Translations under genes and position numbers: made by a program
Notes under the pieces: model-generated
Database searches by the model: none
The model's input: the letters and a program-made list of their open reading frames with translations, nothing else
Told to the model about the DNA's origin: nothing
Part shown: one piece after another, positions 41,350 to 49,682 of the stretch
How the letters are laid out: every line of letters begins with the position of its first letter
Position numbering within the stretch: position 1 is the stretch's first letter
Source: Pseudomonas sp. RIT-PI-r
GTDB lineage: Bacteria > Pseudomonadota > Gammaproteobacteria > Pseudomonadales > Pseudomonadaceae
Direction: 5' to 3'
Length of the DNA stretch: 64,000 bases
Assembly: GCF_001297015.1 (NCBI RefSeq)
Contig: NZ_LIGE01000022.1
Span: 124,001-188,000, forward strand

Positions 41350-42726
41350 ATGTCGGTCCCTCTGCGTACCGTTCAACTCAACGAAGCAAACGCATTCCTT
41401 AAGAAATATCCTGAGGTTTTGTACGTCGACCTTCTGATTGCGGATATGAACGGTGTGGTGCGCGGCAAGCGCATCGAACGCACCAGTCTTCATAAGGTTT
41501 ACGAGAAAGGCATCAACCTGCCGGCCTCGCTTTTCGCCCTCGACATCAATGGCTCCACGGTGGAAAGCACCGGCCTGGGTCTGGACATCGGCGACGCCGA
41601 CCGCATCTGCTACCCGATCCCCGGCACGCTGAGCATCGAGCCGTGGCAGAAGCGCCCAACCGCACAACTACTAATGACCATGCACGAAATCGAAGGCCAG
41701 CCGTTCTTCGCTGACCCGCGTGAAGTGCTGGCCAACGTCGTACGCAAATTCGATGACCTCGGGCTGACCATCTGCGCAGCATTCGAACTCGAGTTCTATC
41801 TGATCGATCAGGACAACGTGAACGGCCGTCCACAATCGCCACGTTCGCCGGTGTCCGGCAAGCGTCCGGTGTCGACTCAGGTCTATCTGATCGACGATCT
41901 CGACGAATACGTCGATTGCCTGCAAGACATCCTCGAAGGTGCGAAAGAGCAGGGCATTCCGGCTGACGCGATCGTCAAGGAAAGCGCCCCGGCACAGTTC
42001 GAAGTCAACCTGCATCACGTCTCCGACCCGATCAAGGCGTGCGACTACGCCGTCCTGCTCAAGCGTCTGGTGAAGAACATCGCCTACGACCACGAGATGG
42101 ACACCACCTTCATGGCCAAGCCGTATCCGGGCCAGGCGGGCAACGGTCTGCACGTGCACATTTCGATCCTGGACAAAGAAGGCAACAACATCTTCGCCAG
42201 CGAGGATCCCGAGCAGAACGCCGCACTGCGTCACGCGATCGGCGGTGTGCTGGAGACCCTGCCTGCGCAAATGGCGTTCCTCTGCCCGAACGTCAACTCG
42301 TACCGCCGCTTCGGCGCGCAGTTCTACGTACCGAACTCGCCGAGCTGGGGCATCGACAACCGCACCGTTGCGGTACGTGTGCCAACCGGTTCGGCCGACG
42401 CCGTGCGTATCGAGCATCGCGTGGCTGGCGCTGACGCCAACCCGTACCTGCTGATGGCTTCGGTGCTGGCCGGTATTCACCACGGTCTGACCAACCAGAT
42501 CGAGCCGGGCGCTCCGGTCGAAGGCAACAGCTACGAGCAGAACGAACAGAGCCTGCCGAACAACCTGCGTGACGCATTGCGCGAGCTGGACGACAGCGAA
42601 GTCATGGCCCGCTACATCGACCCGATGTACATCGACGTGTTTGTCGCGTGTAAGGAGAGCGAGCTGGCCGAGTTCGAAAACTCGATCTCTGACCTTGAGT
42701 ACAACTGGTATCTGCATACGGTTTGA
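41350..42726 (+). CDS. puuA: Gamma-glutamylpolyamine synthetase, PuuA/SpuI type
   Basis: Glutamine-synthetase-fold ligase, 458 residues, that joins glutamate to putrescine with ATP. Metal/substrate residues in FELEFYLID (about 140), ESAPAQFEVNLHH, NGLHVHISI (about 265) and the ATP-site RTVAVRVP (about 340). AGGTG precedes the ATG. First gene of puuA-puuC-puuB; a second copy of the family lies at 57260. Confidence 0.92.
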   Translation: MSVPLRTVQLNEANAFLKKYPEVLYVDLLIADMNGVVRGKRIERTSLHKVYEKGINLPASLFALDINGSTVESTGLGLDIGDADRICYPIPGTLSIEPWQKRPTAQLLMTMHEIEGQPFFADPREVLANVVRKFDDLGLTICAAFELEFYLIDQDNVNGRPQSPRSPVSGKRPVSTQVYLIDDLDEYVDCLQDILEGAKEQGIPADAIVKESAPAQFEVNLHHVSDPIKACDYAVLLKRLVKNIAYDHEMDTTFMAKPYPGQAGNGLHVHISILDKEGNNIFASEDPEQNAALRHAIGGVLETLPAQMAFLCPNVNSYRRFGAQFYVPNSPSWGIDNRTVAVRVPTGSADAVRIEHRVAGADANPYLLMASVLAGIHHGLTNQIEPGAPVEGNSYEQNEQSLPNNLRDALRELDDSEVMARYIDPMYIDVFVACKESELAEFENSISDLEYNWYLHTV

Positions 42727-42751
42727 TTGGCTGAGGCCCTCAAAAGCTGAA

Positions 42752-42950
42752 GAGCCCCTCACCCTAACCCTCCCGAAACGTCGGACCGCCCCGAGGGAGA
42801 GGGGACTGACCGGGTTGTATCGATATATCCGGCGACCTGAACGATCCAGTCGATTATGGATTCGGCAAAGATTTTTCAGGTCGGCGGAGATTCTGAGCAT
42901 CCCCGAATCGGTCCCCTCTACCCCTGGGAGAGGGCTAGGGTGAGGGCAGC
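42752..42950. repeat. MITE-like repeat between puuA and puuC
   Basis: Ends CCCTCACCCTAACCCTC and GGGAGAGGGCTAGGGTGAGG; interior CGACCTGAACGATCCAGTCG, ATTATGGATTC and CAGGTCGGCGG. Splits the puu operon by about 200 bases. Confidence 0.8.
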
Positions 42951-43011
42951 TATCCCAAGCCAGACATCGCAGCCAGACAACACCCCCAATCCCCCTTGTC
43001 GAGCCACAACA

Positions 43012-44502
43012 ATGACAACGACCCGCAACGACTGGGAACAACGCTTCCAGTCCCTGACCATCGAAGCCCGCGCATTCATCAACGGTGAATACCGCCCGGC
43101 CATCAGTGGCGACACGTTTGAATGCCTGAGCCCCGTCGACGGCCGTTTCCTCGCCTCCGTGGCCAGCACCGATGAAGCCGACGCCAACCTCGCCGTTGAA
43201 GTCGCGCGCCAGTCTTTTGAATCCGGCGTGTGGGCGAAAAAAGCCCCGGCCGAGCGCAAGCGCATTCTGATCCGCTTCGCCGATCTGATCCTGCAGAACC
43301 AGGAAGAACTGGCGCTGCTGGAAACTCTCGACATGGGTAAACCGATCAGCGATTCGATGAGCATCGACATCCCGGCGACCGCCAACGCGATCCGCTGGAG
43401 CGCCGAAGCCATCGACAAGATCTACGACGAAGTCGCCGCCACACCCCACGATCAACTGGGCCTCGTCACTCGCGAGCCTTCCGGTGTGGTCGCGGCCATC
43501 GTGCCGTGGAACTTCCCGTTGATCATGGCCAGCTGGAAGTTCGCCCCGGCGCTGGCAGCGGGCAACTCGTTCATTCTCAAACCTTCGGAAAAATCGCCAC
43601 TGACCGCAATCCGCATCGCGCAGTTGGCGCTGGATGCCGGCATTCCGAAAGGCGTGTTCAACGTGCTGCCTGGCTTCGGTCACACCGTCGGCAAGGCGTT
43701 GGCGTTGCACATGGACGTCGACGTGCTGGCCTTCACCGGCTCCACGGCGATTGCCAAACAACTGATGATTTATGCCGGCCAAAGCAACATGAAACGCGTC
43801 TGGCTCGAAGCCGGGGGCAAGAGCCCGAACGTGGTGTTTGCCGACGCACCGGACTTGCGCGCGGCAGCACAAGCAGCGGCCGGCGCCATTGCCTTCAACC
43901 AGGGCGAAGTGTGCACGGCGGGTTCGCGCTTGCTGGTCGAGCGTTCGATCCGCGAGCAGTTCATTCCACTGTTGGTGGAAGCGCTGCAAGCGTGGAAACC
44001 GGGTCATTCACTGGATCCGGCGACCACCGTCGGTGCTGTGGTCGATCAGCGTCAACTCGACAACGTGCTGCGCTACATCAGCATCGGTCGCGAGCAGGGC
44101 GCCGAGCTGATCGCGGGCGGCCAACGCACCCTCGAAGAAACCGGCGGCCTCTATGTGCAACCGGCGCTGTTTGACGGCGTGACCAACGCGATGACCATCG
44201 CCCAGGAAGAAATCTTCGGCCCAGTGCTGTCGCTGATCACCTTCGACACCGCTGAAGAAGCGCTGCAGATCGCCAACGACAGCATCTTCGGTCTCGCCGC
44301 CGGCGTGTGGACCAGCAACCTCAGCAAGGCGCACACCTTCGCCCGTGGCCTGCGTGCCGGCAGCGTCTGGGTCAACCAGTACGACGGCGGCGACATGACC
44401 GCACCGTTCGGTGGCTTCAAACAGTCGGGCAACGGCCGCGATAAATCGCTGCACGCGTTCGACAAGTACACCGAGCTGAAAGCGACCTGGATCAAGCTCT
44501 GA
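43012..44502 (+). CDS. puuC: Gamma-glutamyl-gamma-aminobutyraldehyde dehydrogenase, PuuC/KauB type
   Basis: NAD(P)-dependent aldehyde dehydrogenase, 496 residues: VPWNFPLIMASWK (about 165), FTGSTAIAKQL, catalytic Glu in LEAGGKSPNVVF (about 268) and Cys in NQGEVCTAGSR (about 302). Oxidises the aldehyde from PuuB. The ATG at 43012 is chosen by family alignment; the preceding frame comes from a repeat. The ribosome site is weak. Confidence 0.93.
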   Translation: MTTTRNDWEQRFQSLTIEARAFINGEYRPAISGDTFECLSPVDGRFLASVASTDEADANLAVEVARQSFESGVWAKKAPAERKRILIRFADLILQNQEELALLETLDMGKPISDSMSIDIPATANAIRWSAEAIDKIYDEVAATPHDQLGLVTREPSGVVAAIVPWNFPLIMASWKFAPALAAGNSFILKPSEKSPLTAIRIAQLALDAGIPKGVFNVLPGFGHTVGKALALHMDVDVLAFTGSTAIAKQLMIYAGQSNMKRVWLEAGGKSPNVVFADAPDLRAAAQAAAGAIAFNQGEVCTAGSRLLVERSIREQFIPLLVEALQAWKPGHSLDPATTVGAVVDQRQLDNVLRYISIGREQGAELIAGGQRTLEETGGLYVQPALFDGVTNAMTIAQEEIFGPVLSLITFDTAEEALQIANDSIFGLAAGVWTSNLSKAHTFARGLRAGSVWVNQYDGGDMTAPFGGFKQSGNGRDKSLHAFDKYTELKATWIKL

Positions 44503-44551
44503 CTCTATTACAGCGGTGGTCGCCTTCTATTGGCGGCCCTCGGAGAAACGT

Positions 44552-45835
44552 ATGAAACAGCAACACGTAAACAGCTACTACGCCGCCACCCGCAACGAAG
44601 TCATCGACTTCCCGGTTCTGGAAGAATCGGTCGAGTGCGATGTCTGCATTATCGGCGCCGGTTACACCGGCCTGTCCTCGGCGCTGTTCCTGACCGAAGC
44701 CGGCTACAAAGTGACGGTGCTGGAGGCGGCGAAAGTCGGCTACGGCGCCAGCGGTCGCAACGGCGGTCAACTGGTCAACTCCTACAGCCGCGACGTCGAC
44801 GTGATCGAAGAGCGCTACGGCGACAAGACCGCGGAAATCCTCGGCAGCATGATCTTCGAAGGCGCCGATATCATCCGTTCGCGCATCAAGGAATACGACA
44901 TCCAATGCGACTACCGCCCGGGCGGCATCTTCGCAGCGATGAACAAGAAACAACTCAACGGCCTGGCTGAGCAGAAGCGCGGCTGGGAACGTTATGGCAA
45001 CCGCAATCTGAAGATGCTCGACGCGGCTGACATTCGTCGCGAAGTCGGTTCCGATGCTTACGTCGGCGGTCTGCTGGACATGCAGGGTGGTCACGTTCAC
45101 CCGTTGAACCTCGCGCTCGGTGAAGCAGCGGCGATCACGCGTCTGGGTGGCAAAATCTACGAGCAATCCGCTGCCGTGGAAATCAAATACGGCGAGCCGA
45201 ACATTGTGCGTACCGCCAAAGGCCAGGTCCGTGCCAAGTACCTGCTGATCGCCGGCAACGCTTACCTGCCACAAGGCCTCGACAACCGTGTGACCGCGAA
45301 AAGCATGCCGTGCGGCTCGCAGATCGTCGTCACCGAACCGTTGACCGAGAAACAGGCGCGCAGCCTGATCACCAACAACTACTGCGTCGAAGACTGCAAC
45401 TATCTGCTGGATTATTACCGTCTGACTGCCGACAACCGTCTGCTCTACGGCGGCGGCGTGGTCTACGGCGCGCGTGAACCGGACGACATCGAACAACTGA
45501 TCCGCCCGAAAATCCTCAAGACCTTCCCGCAGCTCAAAGACGTCAAAATCGACTACCGCTGGACCGGCAACTTCCTGCTGACCATGTCCCGCATGCCGCA
45601 ATTCGGCCGCATCGAAAAGAACGCCTATTACATGCAAGGCTACAGCGGCCACGGCGTCACCTGCTCGCACCTGGCCGGCAAACTGATCTCGGAAATGATC
45701 CGTGGCGACGCCGAGCGTTTCGACGCCTTCGCATCGCTGCCGCATATGCCCATGCTCGGTGGCCGCACCTTCTCTGCGCCACTCACCGCCCTCGGCGCCG
45801 TCTACTACTCGCTGCGCGACCGCTTCGGCCTCTAG
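44552..45835 (+). CDS. puuB: Gamma-glutamylputrescine oxidoreductase, PuuB type
   Basis: FAD-dependent amine oxidase of the DAO family, 427 residues. ADP-binding motif CIIGAGYTGLSSALFLTEAG (about 33-53), GASGRNGGQLVNSY, and YYMQGYSGHGVTCSHLAG near the C-terminus. ATG 44552 follows GGAG by seven bases. Produces gamma-glutamyl-aminobutyraldehyde, H2O2 and ammonia. A strong terminator follows. Confidence 0.93.
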   Translation: MKQQHVNSYYAATRNEVIDFPVLEESVECDVCIIGAGYTGLSSALFLTEAGYKVTVLEAAKVGYGASGRNGGQLVNSYSRDVDVIEERYGDKTAEILGSMIFEGADIIRSRIKEYDIQCDYRPGGIFAAMNKKQLNGLAEQKRGWERYGNRNLKMLDAADIRREVGSDAYVGGLLDMQGGHVHPLNLALGEAAAITRLGGKIYEQSAAVEIKYGEPNIVRTAKGQVRAKYLLIAGNAYLPQGLDNRVTAKSMPCGSQIVVTEPLTEKQARSLITNNYCVEDCNYLLDYYRLTADNRLLYGGGVVYGAREPDDIEQLIRPKILKTFPQLKDVKIDYRWTGNFLLTMSRMPQFGRIEKNAYYMQGYSGHGVTCSHLAGKLISEMIRGDAERFDAFASLPHMPMLGGRTFSAPLTALGAVYYSLRDRFGL

Positions 45836-45844
45836 GTTACCTCC

Positions 45845-45876
45845 CCGGCGGCGGTCCCAAGACCCCGCCGGTTTTT
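45845..45876 (+). terminator. Rho-independent terminator after puuB
   Basis: CCGGCGG / CCGCCGG (45845-45851, 45865-45871) with inner GGT/ACC and five T. Confidence 0.88.
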
Positions 45877-45902
45877 CTTATCGAAACACCGCAGATATCC
45901 AG

Positions 45903-46138
45903 GTGTGGGAGCTGGCTTGCCAGCGATGAGGCCAGCAAAAACAACATCAATCCGACTGAAGCACCAAAGATCAAATTGTAGGAGTGAGCCTGCTCGCGAT
46001 GAGGCCAGCCCAGCCACCATCCCTCCCACAGAAACACCACAAACCCTGTGGGAGCGAGCTTGCTCGCGAAGGCGGTCATCCAGGCAAATTGATGTTGGAT
46101 GTGCCACCGAATCGCGAGCAGGCGAAGGCCTACAGGTC
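45903..46138. repeat. Cluster of four single REP-like units
   Basis: Units of different classes: GGAGCTGGCTTGCCAGCGAT (45907), GTAGGAGTGAGCCTGCTCGC (45978), GTGGGAGCGAGCTTGCTCGC (46048), and inverted TCGCGAGCAGGCGAAGGCCT (46111). Not arranged as clean pairs. Fills 45880-46140; the next bases to 46340 show only short hairpins. Confidence 0.8.
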
Positions 46139-46340
46139 CGTATTACCAAGGCAACAAGAACTTTTGCCCCACCGTCCATCGAACCTGCTGAGCAACACCG
46201 GCAAACGTGATTTAATAGCCGCCTTTCACGGTTCCGGGACACGGGAGCAACGTGATCCGCGCCCCTCGCGCGGCACCCGCCACCCACCCCCATTACCCGT
46301 GGGTCTGCGCGAGAACCGCCGAGCGGCGATCAGGCAAGGC

Positions 46341-46398
46341 AAAAACAGGCGAGGAAGCGGAGTGTAGGGCCCTACATGAGCATTCCGAGCCTGTTTTT
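46341..46398. repeat. Long imperfect hairpin upstream of pauR
   Basis: AAAAACAGGC (46341-46350) pairs with GCCTGTTTTT (46389-46398); the centre is a perfect 14-base palindrome TGTAGGGCCCTACA (46363-46376); GGAA and TTCC add pairs. It lies 68 bases before the pauR start, with GCGCAG/AACGCAGC-like repeats following. An in-frame ATG (46376) lies at the hairpin tip. Nature unknown. Confidence 0.6.
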
Positions 46399-46465
46399 AA
46401 CGCAGCATGATCGTCGCGCAGGCAGTTTTCGCGCAAAGCCTAAGTACTTCTCACATAAGGCAGTC

Positions 46466-47014
46466 ATGGATACGGGTTCTCGACTCAAACTAGTACGCGA
46501 AAGCTACAAACTCTCCCAGCGCGAGCTGGCCCGGCGTAGCGGCGTGACCAATGCCACCATCTCCCTGATCGAACAGAATCGCGTCAGCCCCTCCGTCAGC
46601 TCACTGAAAAAGCTGCTCGAAGGCATACCGATGTCCCTGGCCGACTTCTTCACCTTCGACCAACCCCCGCGCGAACACCAATACGTCTTCCGCGCCAACG
46701 AACAACCCGACCTCGGCCGCCACGGCCTGCGCCTGCTGCTGATCGGCGCCTCCGTGCCCAGCCGCCAGATGCGCTTGCTGCGCGAGCAATACGCACCGGG
46801 TGCGAGTTCCGGGGAAGAGCCGATTGTGCATGCTGAGGGCGAGGAGTGTGGGCTTGTCACCCGTGGCACGGTGGAGTTGACGGTGGATGGGTCGGTGAGT
46901 GTGTTGAATGCGGGGGATGGGTATTACTTTCCGACCACGCTGCCGCATAAGTTTCGGAATATTGGGGCGGATGAGGCTGAGATAATTAGTGCGAATACGC
47001 CGGCGAATTTTTGA
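46466..47014 (+). CDS. pauR: Polyamine-responsive repressor, PauR/PuuR type
   Basis: 182 residues: XRE helix-turn-helix (SQRELARRSGVTNATISLIE, about 17-36) joined to a C-terminal cupin (ECGLVTRGTVELTVDG, DGYYFPTTLPHKFRN). The sequence from MDTGSRLKLVRES and the length match PauR, the repressor of gamma-glutamylated polyamine catabolism. ATG 46466 is chosen over 46376 since the longer frame reads through a hairpin element. Next to puuABC, so local control is very likely. Confidence 0.9.
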   Translation: MDTGSRLKLVRESYKLSQRELARRSGVTNATISLIEQNRVSPSVSSLKKLLEGIPMSLADFFTFDQPPREHQYVFRANEQPDLGRHGLRLLLIGASVPSRQMRLLREQYAPGASSGEEPIVHAEGEECGLVTRGTVELTVDGSVSVLNAGDGYYFPTTLPHKFRNIGADEAEIISANTPANF

Positions 47015-47069
47015 TTGGCAATTGAAGATAAAGCTATAGCTATTCTGGTTTTTTGTAAGGGAAAACGAA

Positions 47070-47621
47070 ATGGAAAATGGAGCATTTTGGAAACAGCTGA
47101 CGTTGCCGATTGTGGTTTTGTCTTTACTCTTGATTGTTGCAACAGTTGCGGGGATGTTGTTGTACTCTGAATCAAGAGGTGTTGTTTTTCGTGTGTGGGG
47201 GCACGACTTCGGAACGGTAAAAAACTCGCCTGATGTGTATGGCGTGCTTCAAGAAAAAATGGCGACGCTTGAGTCTCGTCTTTCGTTACTTGAAAAGGCA
47301 AAACAGTCAGTGGTCGATGAATTGCCTGGAAAAGGTGTGACAAAGCCTCTGAATAAGACTCGCGTTTTAGATGTTGGCCAACGACTGGATGAAAGCTCTC
47401 TGCCGTTCAGTGTCTATGTCAAGTCAGCCAATGGTCCTGAGGGGGCTTTGAATTTTTCGATAGACTTGCAGACGCCTGAATCTCCTGTTTACTCCGTCAG
47501 AGTGACGAAAGGCTGGAGTCGGAGTTTTGATTTGGGTTCAAGGTCGTTTAGTTTTCGTGTCGTTGATGTCGATCAGAAACTAGCCACCATCACGGTATTG
47601 CTGAAAGAAACCAGCGAGTAA
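47070..47621 (+). CDS. Hypothetical single-pass membrane protein
   Basis: 183 residues. One N-terminal membrane segment (LPIVVLSLLLIVATVAGMLLY, about 12-32), a short coiled coil (YGVLQEKMATLESRLSLLEKAK) and a probably beta-rich C-terminal domain (VGQRLDESSLPFSVYVKSANG onward). AAGGGA precedes the ATG. Codon use is clearly AT-richer than neighbours, suggesting transfer. Not recognised. Confidence 0.7.
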   Translation: MENGAFWKQLTLPIVVLSLLLIVATVAGMLLYSESRGVVFRVWGHDFGTVKNSPDVYGVLQEKMATLESRLSLLEKAKQSVVDELPGKGVTKPLNKTRVLDVGQRLDESSLPFSVYVKSANGPEGALNFSIDLQTPESPVYSVRVTKGWSRSFDLGSRSFSFRVVDVDQKLATITVLLKETSE

Positions 47622-47631
47622 AGAACGAAAA

Positions 47632-47665
47632 GGTGACAGATCTATTTATTAAGTGATCTGTCACC
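47632..47665 (-). terminator. Terminator of the small minus-strand gene
   Basis: Perfect 11-base-pair stem GGTGACAGATC / GATCTGTCACC (47632-47642, 47655-47665), with TTTTT following on the minus strand. Confidence 0.8.
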
Positions 47666-47673
47666 AGTGCGGA

Positions 47674-47808
47674 TTATTTCTTTTTAGATTTACCTGCATC
47701 ACTTCGCTTGTCGCGAACTTGACCGTCATTATTTCTGGAACGAGGCTGCTCACCACCGCCAGGCTTCGGTACAGTCACGTTTGGGTTAAAAGGTCTTCTG
47801 TCTGTCAT
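47674..47808 (-). CDS. Small basic protein, 44 residues
   Basis: Starts MTDRRPFNPNVTVPKPGGGE and ends GKSKKK. AAGGAAG lies five bases before the ATG and a strong terminator begins nine bases after the TAA, giving a complete miniature gene. The product is hydrophilic, Pro/Gly/Asn/Lys-rich and probably disordered; no cysteines, no membrane segment. Convergent with the membrane protein at 47070. Function unknown; a nucleic-acid-binding or small regulatory peptide is speculation. Confidence 0.65.
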   Translation of the reverse strand: MTDRRPFNPNVTVPKPGGGEQPRSRNNDGQVRDKRSDAGKSKKK

Positions 47809-47839
47809 TTTTTCTTCCTTACATTAATTGAAGGGGGAA

Positions 47840-48091
47840 ATGAAAAAACACAGCCTTGATTCACTAAATAATCGGCAATTCAAGTTTCACCGAACTGCTG
47901 ATGGCCAATGGCTGATCCGGACGCTATCAAAATCGCTATCGCTATTTCCATCCCCAGATTATGAAAAGAAAGATTATCGAAATTGCGTGGAGGCGGAATG
48001 CCCCGCGCTTTCCTTACCTGTTCTTTTTAAGAGGCGGCTCAAACCCTCGCTGCTCAATCATACGAAACACATCACTCACATCCTGCACTAG
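47840..48091 (+). CDS. Possible small ORF, 83 residues
   Basis: ATG 47840 is preceded by AAGGGGGAA. It reads MKKHSLDSLNNRQFKFHRT..WLIRTLSKSLSLFPS. An overlapping ORF in another frame (47961-48236) competes, and a decayed gene with frameshift is possible. AT-rich, divergent from the 44-residue gene. Not recognised. Confidence 0.35.
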   Translation: MKKHSLDSLNNRQFKFHRTADGQWLIRTLSKSLSLFPSPDYEKKDYRNCVEAECPALSLPVLFKRRLKPSLLNHTKHITHILH

Positions 48092-48287
48092 GATCCTGGC
48101 GATGCCCTCGACGGACGAATCCCCTCACCACACGGCGCATTTTTTCTACGCTTTTTCAGAACTCAAATCCGCACCTCGATTTGGAACTTTCCTAAAAAGC
48201 GATGTCAATTTGATGGCGTGTCGCGACGCTCATTGAACAGGATCAACCAGTGCCAGGCTGTTACCTGGCAACCCAAGGAAATGTGTG

Positions 48288-48713
48288 ATGAGACTATTAC
48301 TCGCCATGTTGTTGATGTTCAGCAGTTACACGTTCGCCAGTTGCGGCAACATCGATGACCACGATCAGCGAGCCTATTGCAATGCGCGGGAGAGTGGCAG
48401 CAGTTGCGGCAACATCGACAATCACGATTTACGCGCCTCGTGCAACGCCGAGTTGGGTGGCAGCTCCTGTGGCAACATCGATGACCACGACCAGCGCGCC
48501 TATTGCAACGCGAAGAAGAGCGGCAGCAGTTGCGGCAATATCGATAATCACGACTTGCGTGCGCGGTGCAACGCAGAGCAGGGCAACAGCTCCTGCGGCA
48601 ACATCGATGACCATGATCAACGAGCCTATTGCAACGCCACGACTGGCGGCAGCAGTTGCGGGAATATCGACAACCATGACCTGCGCACTCGCTGCGAAGC
48701 CCTGAAACGTTGA
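48288..48713 (+). CDS. Exported protein of six alternating cysteine repeats
   Basis: 141 residues: Sec signal (MRLLLAMLLMFSSYTFA) then six 21-residue repeats with consensus SCGNID-D/N-HD-Q/L-RA-x-CNA-x3-G-S. Odd repeats read DDHDQRAYCNA, even repeats DNHDLRA-x-CNA, so the true period is 42 residues (126 bases) taken three times. Each repeat has two Cys 12 apart (12 in total), pointing to disulfides, plus acidic/His positions that might bind a cation. ATG 48288 lies seven bases after AAGGAA. Not recognised as a named family. Confidence 0.85.
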   Translation: MRLLLAMLLMFSSYTFASCGNIDDHDQRAYCNARESGSSCGNIDNHDLRASCNAELGGSSCGNIDDHDQRAYCNAKKSGSSCGNIDNHDLRARCNAEQGNSSCGNIDDHDQRAYCNATTGGSSCGNIDNHDLRTRCEALKR

Positions 48714-48792
48714 TCCTTGCAGATCAGGTTGAATTGATGGCATTGCGATATCAATGATAAAGTCCCGGGCCATTTTTCCAAGGAAGACCACT

Positions 48793-49128
48793 GTGCTACG
48801 TAATCGTCTCTTTCTCTGTGCTGCATTAGTTACTTGCAGCTTTTCCGCACAAGCCATCTCAAAAACCGAATATCTGAAAGGCTGCAAGATCTTGGAAAAC
48901 GCCGCGATGGTCGTGATGCAGGCGCGTCAGGATGGCGCTCCCATGGCGACGCTTTGGGACATTTCGGAAAAAAATGAGAATAAGTTGATCACCAAGATGT
49001 ACCAGAGGCTCATTCAAGATGCGTATGAAGAGCCACGGCGCGAAACCGCGGAGCAGCAAACGGCCGCGACCACTGAATTCCAGAACAAATATTTCTCTGC
49101 CTGCTTGGTCAGTACGCCCAAAGAATGA
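48793..49128 (+). CDS. Hypothetical exported protein, 111 residues
   Basis: GTG start at 48793 with AAGGAAG six bases upstream; signal LRNRLFLCAALVTCSFSAQA, then a helical mature part with a Cys pair (KGCKILENA and YFSACLV), probably one disulfide. It resembles small periplasmic helical proteins with a fold like Rap2/HdeA-type, but I do not recognise a family. Follows the cysteine-repeat gene by 80 bases; terminator downstream. Confidence 0.7.
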   Translation: MLRNRLFLCAALVTCSFSAQAISKTEYLKGCKILENAAMVVMQARQDGAPMATLWDISEKNENKLITKMYQRLIQDAYEEPRRETAEQQTAATTEFQNKYFSACLVSTPKE

Positions 49129-49198
49129 GTGCCGATTTAAAGATTCTGCGCAGCCAGTGTGAAGCACTGATATCCGGTTCCTGTCACCAATAGGGGAA

Positions 49199-49228
49199 AC
49201 CGATGCCTGAACAGGCGCCGGTTTTTTT
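49199..49228 (+). terminator. Rho-independent terminator
   Basis: GCCTG/CAGGC (49205-49209, 49212-49216) flanked by ACCG/CGGT and a seven-T tail. Confidence 0.75.
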
Positions 49229-49320
49229 CGCTTAAACCATGACCATTCATCCAATACACCGCACCTTCGTGCCAGGCACTCTTCAAATGCTGTAACTCAC
49301 CCAGCAAAGGAAGAGTCCCC

Positions 49321-49605
49321 ATGCTGAACCATAAAATCGCGGTGTTTACCCTCGCGGCGTTGCTGTCCGGTAGTTCGCTGTATGCAATCGCGGCCGGCGA
49401 AACGTCCACCCCGACAGCGAACGACGGCACTAGCCAGACTCGCGACCCGGCGTCCCCCGCCACCAATGCCGATCCAGATGCTGATTCGCTACCCAAAGGT
49501 GGCGACGGCGGCAAGACTGACAACGGACCGGTGCCTTCAGCCACCAAGCCCAGTGGTGCCGGGCAAACGTCCGGTAGCAGCAGTGGCGGTAGCGGTGGCG
49601 GCTAA
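49321..49605 (+). CDS. Small exported low-complexity protein
   Basis: 94 residues: Sec signal to AIAAGE, then a Thr/Asp/Pro-rich part (ETSTPTANDGTSQTRDPASP) and a Gly/Ser tail ending SSSGGSGGG. Likely disordered in the periplasm. GGAAGAG precedes the ATG and a strong terminator follows, so it is a self-contained gene. Not recognised. Confidence 0.7.
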   Translation: MLNHKIAVFTLAALLSGSSLYAIAAGETSTPTANDGTSQTRDPASPATNADPDADSLPKGGDGGKTDNGPVPSATKPSGAGQTSGSSSGGSGGG

Positions 49606-49621
49606 TGAATGTCGCACACTG

Positions 49622-49652
49622 AAAAGCCCGGTTTTTTGAGCCGGGCTTTTCT
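49622..49652 (+). terminator. Rho-independent terminator
   Basis: AAAAGCCCGG / CCGGGCTTTT (49622-49631, 49641-49650) with T tail; may serve both convergent genes. Confidence 0.9.
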
Positions 49653-49682
49653 TTGCGTATCGCCAGCGCAAATATCAAACGC

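Noticed and set aside
47961..48236. 91-codon ORF overlapping the possible gene at 47840
   Set aside because: No ribosome site and no recognisable domain; it may be part of a decayed gene but cannot be separated from chance.
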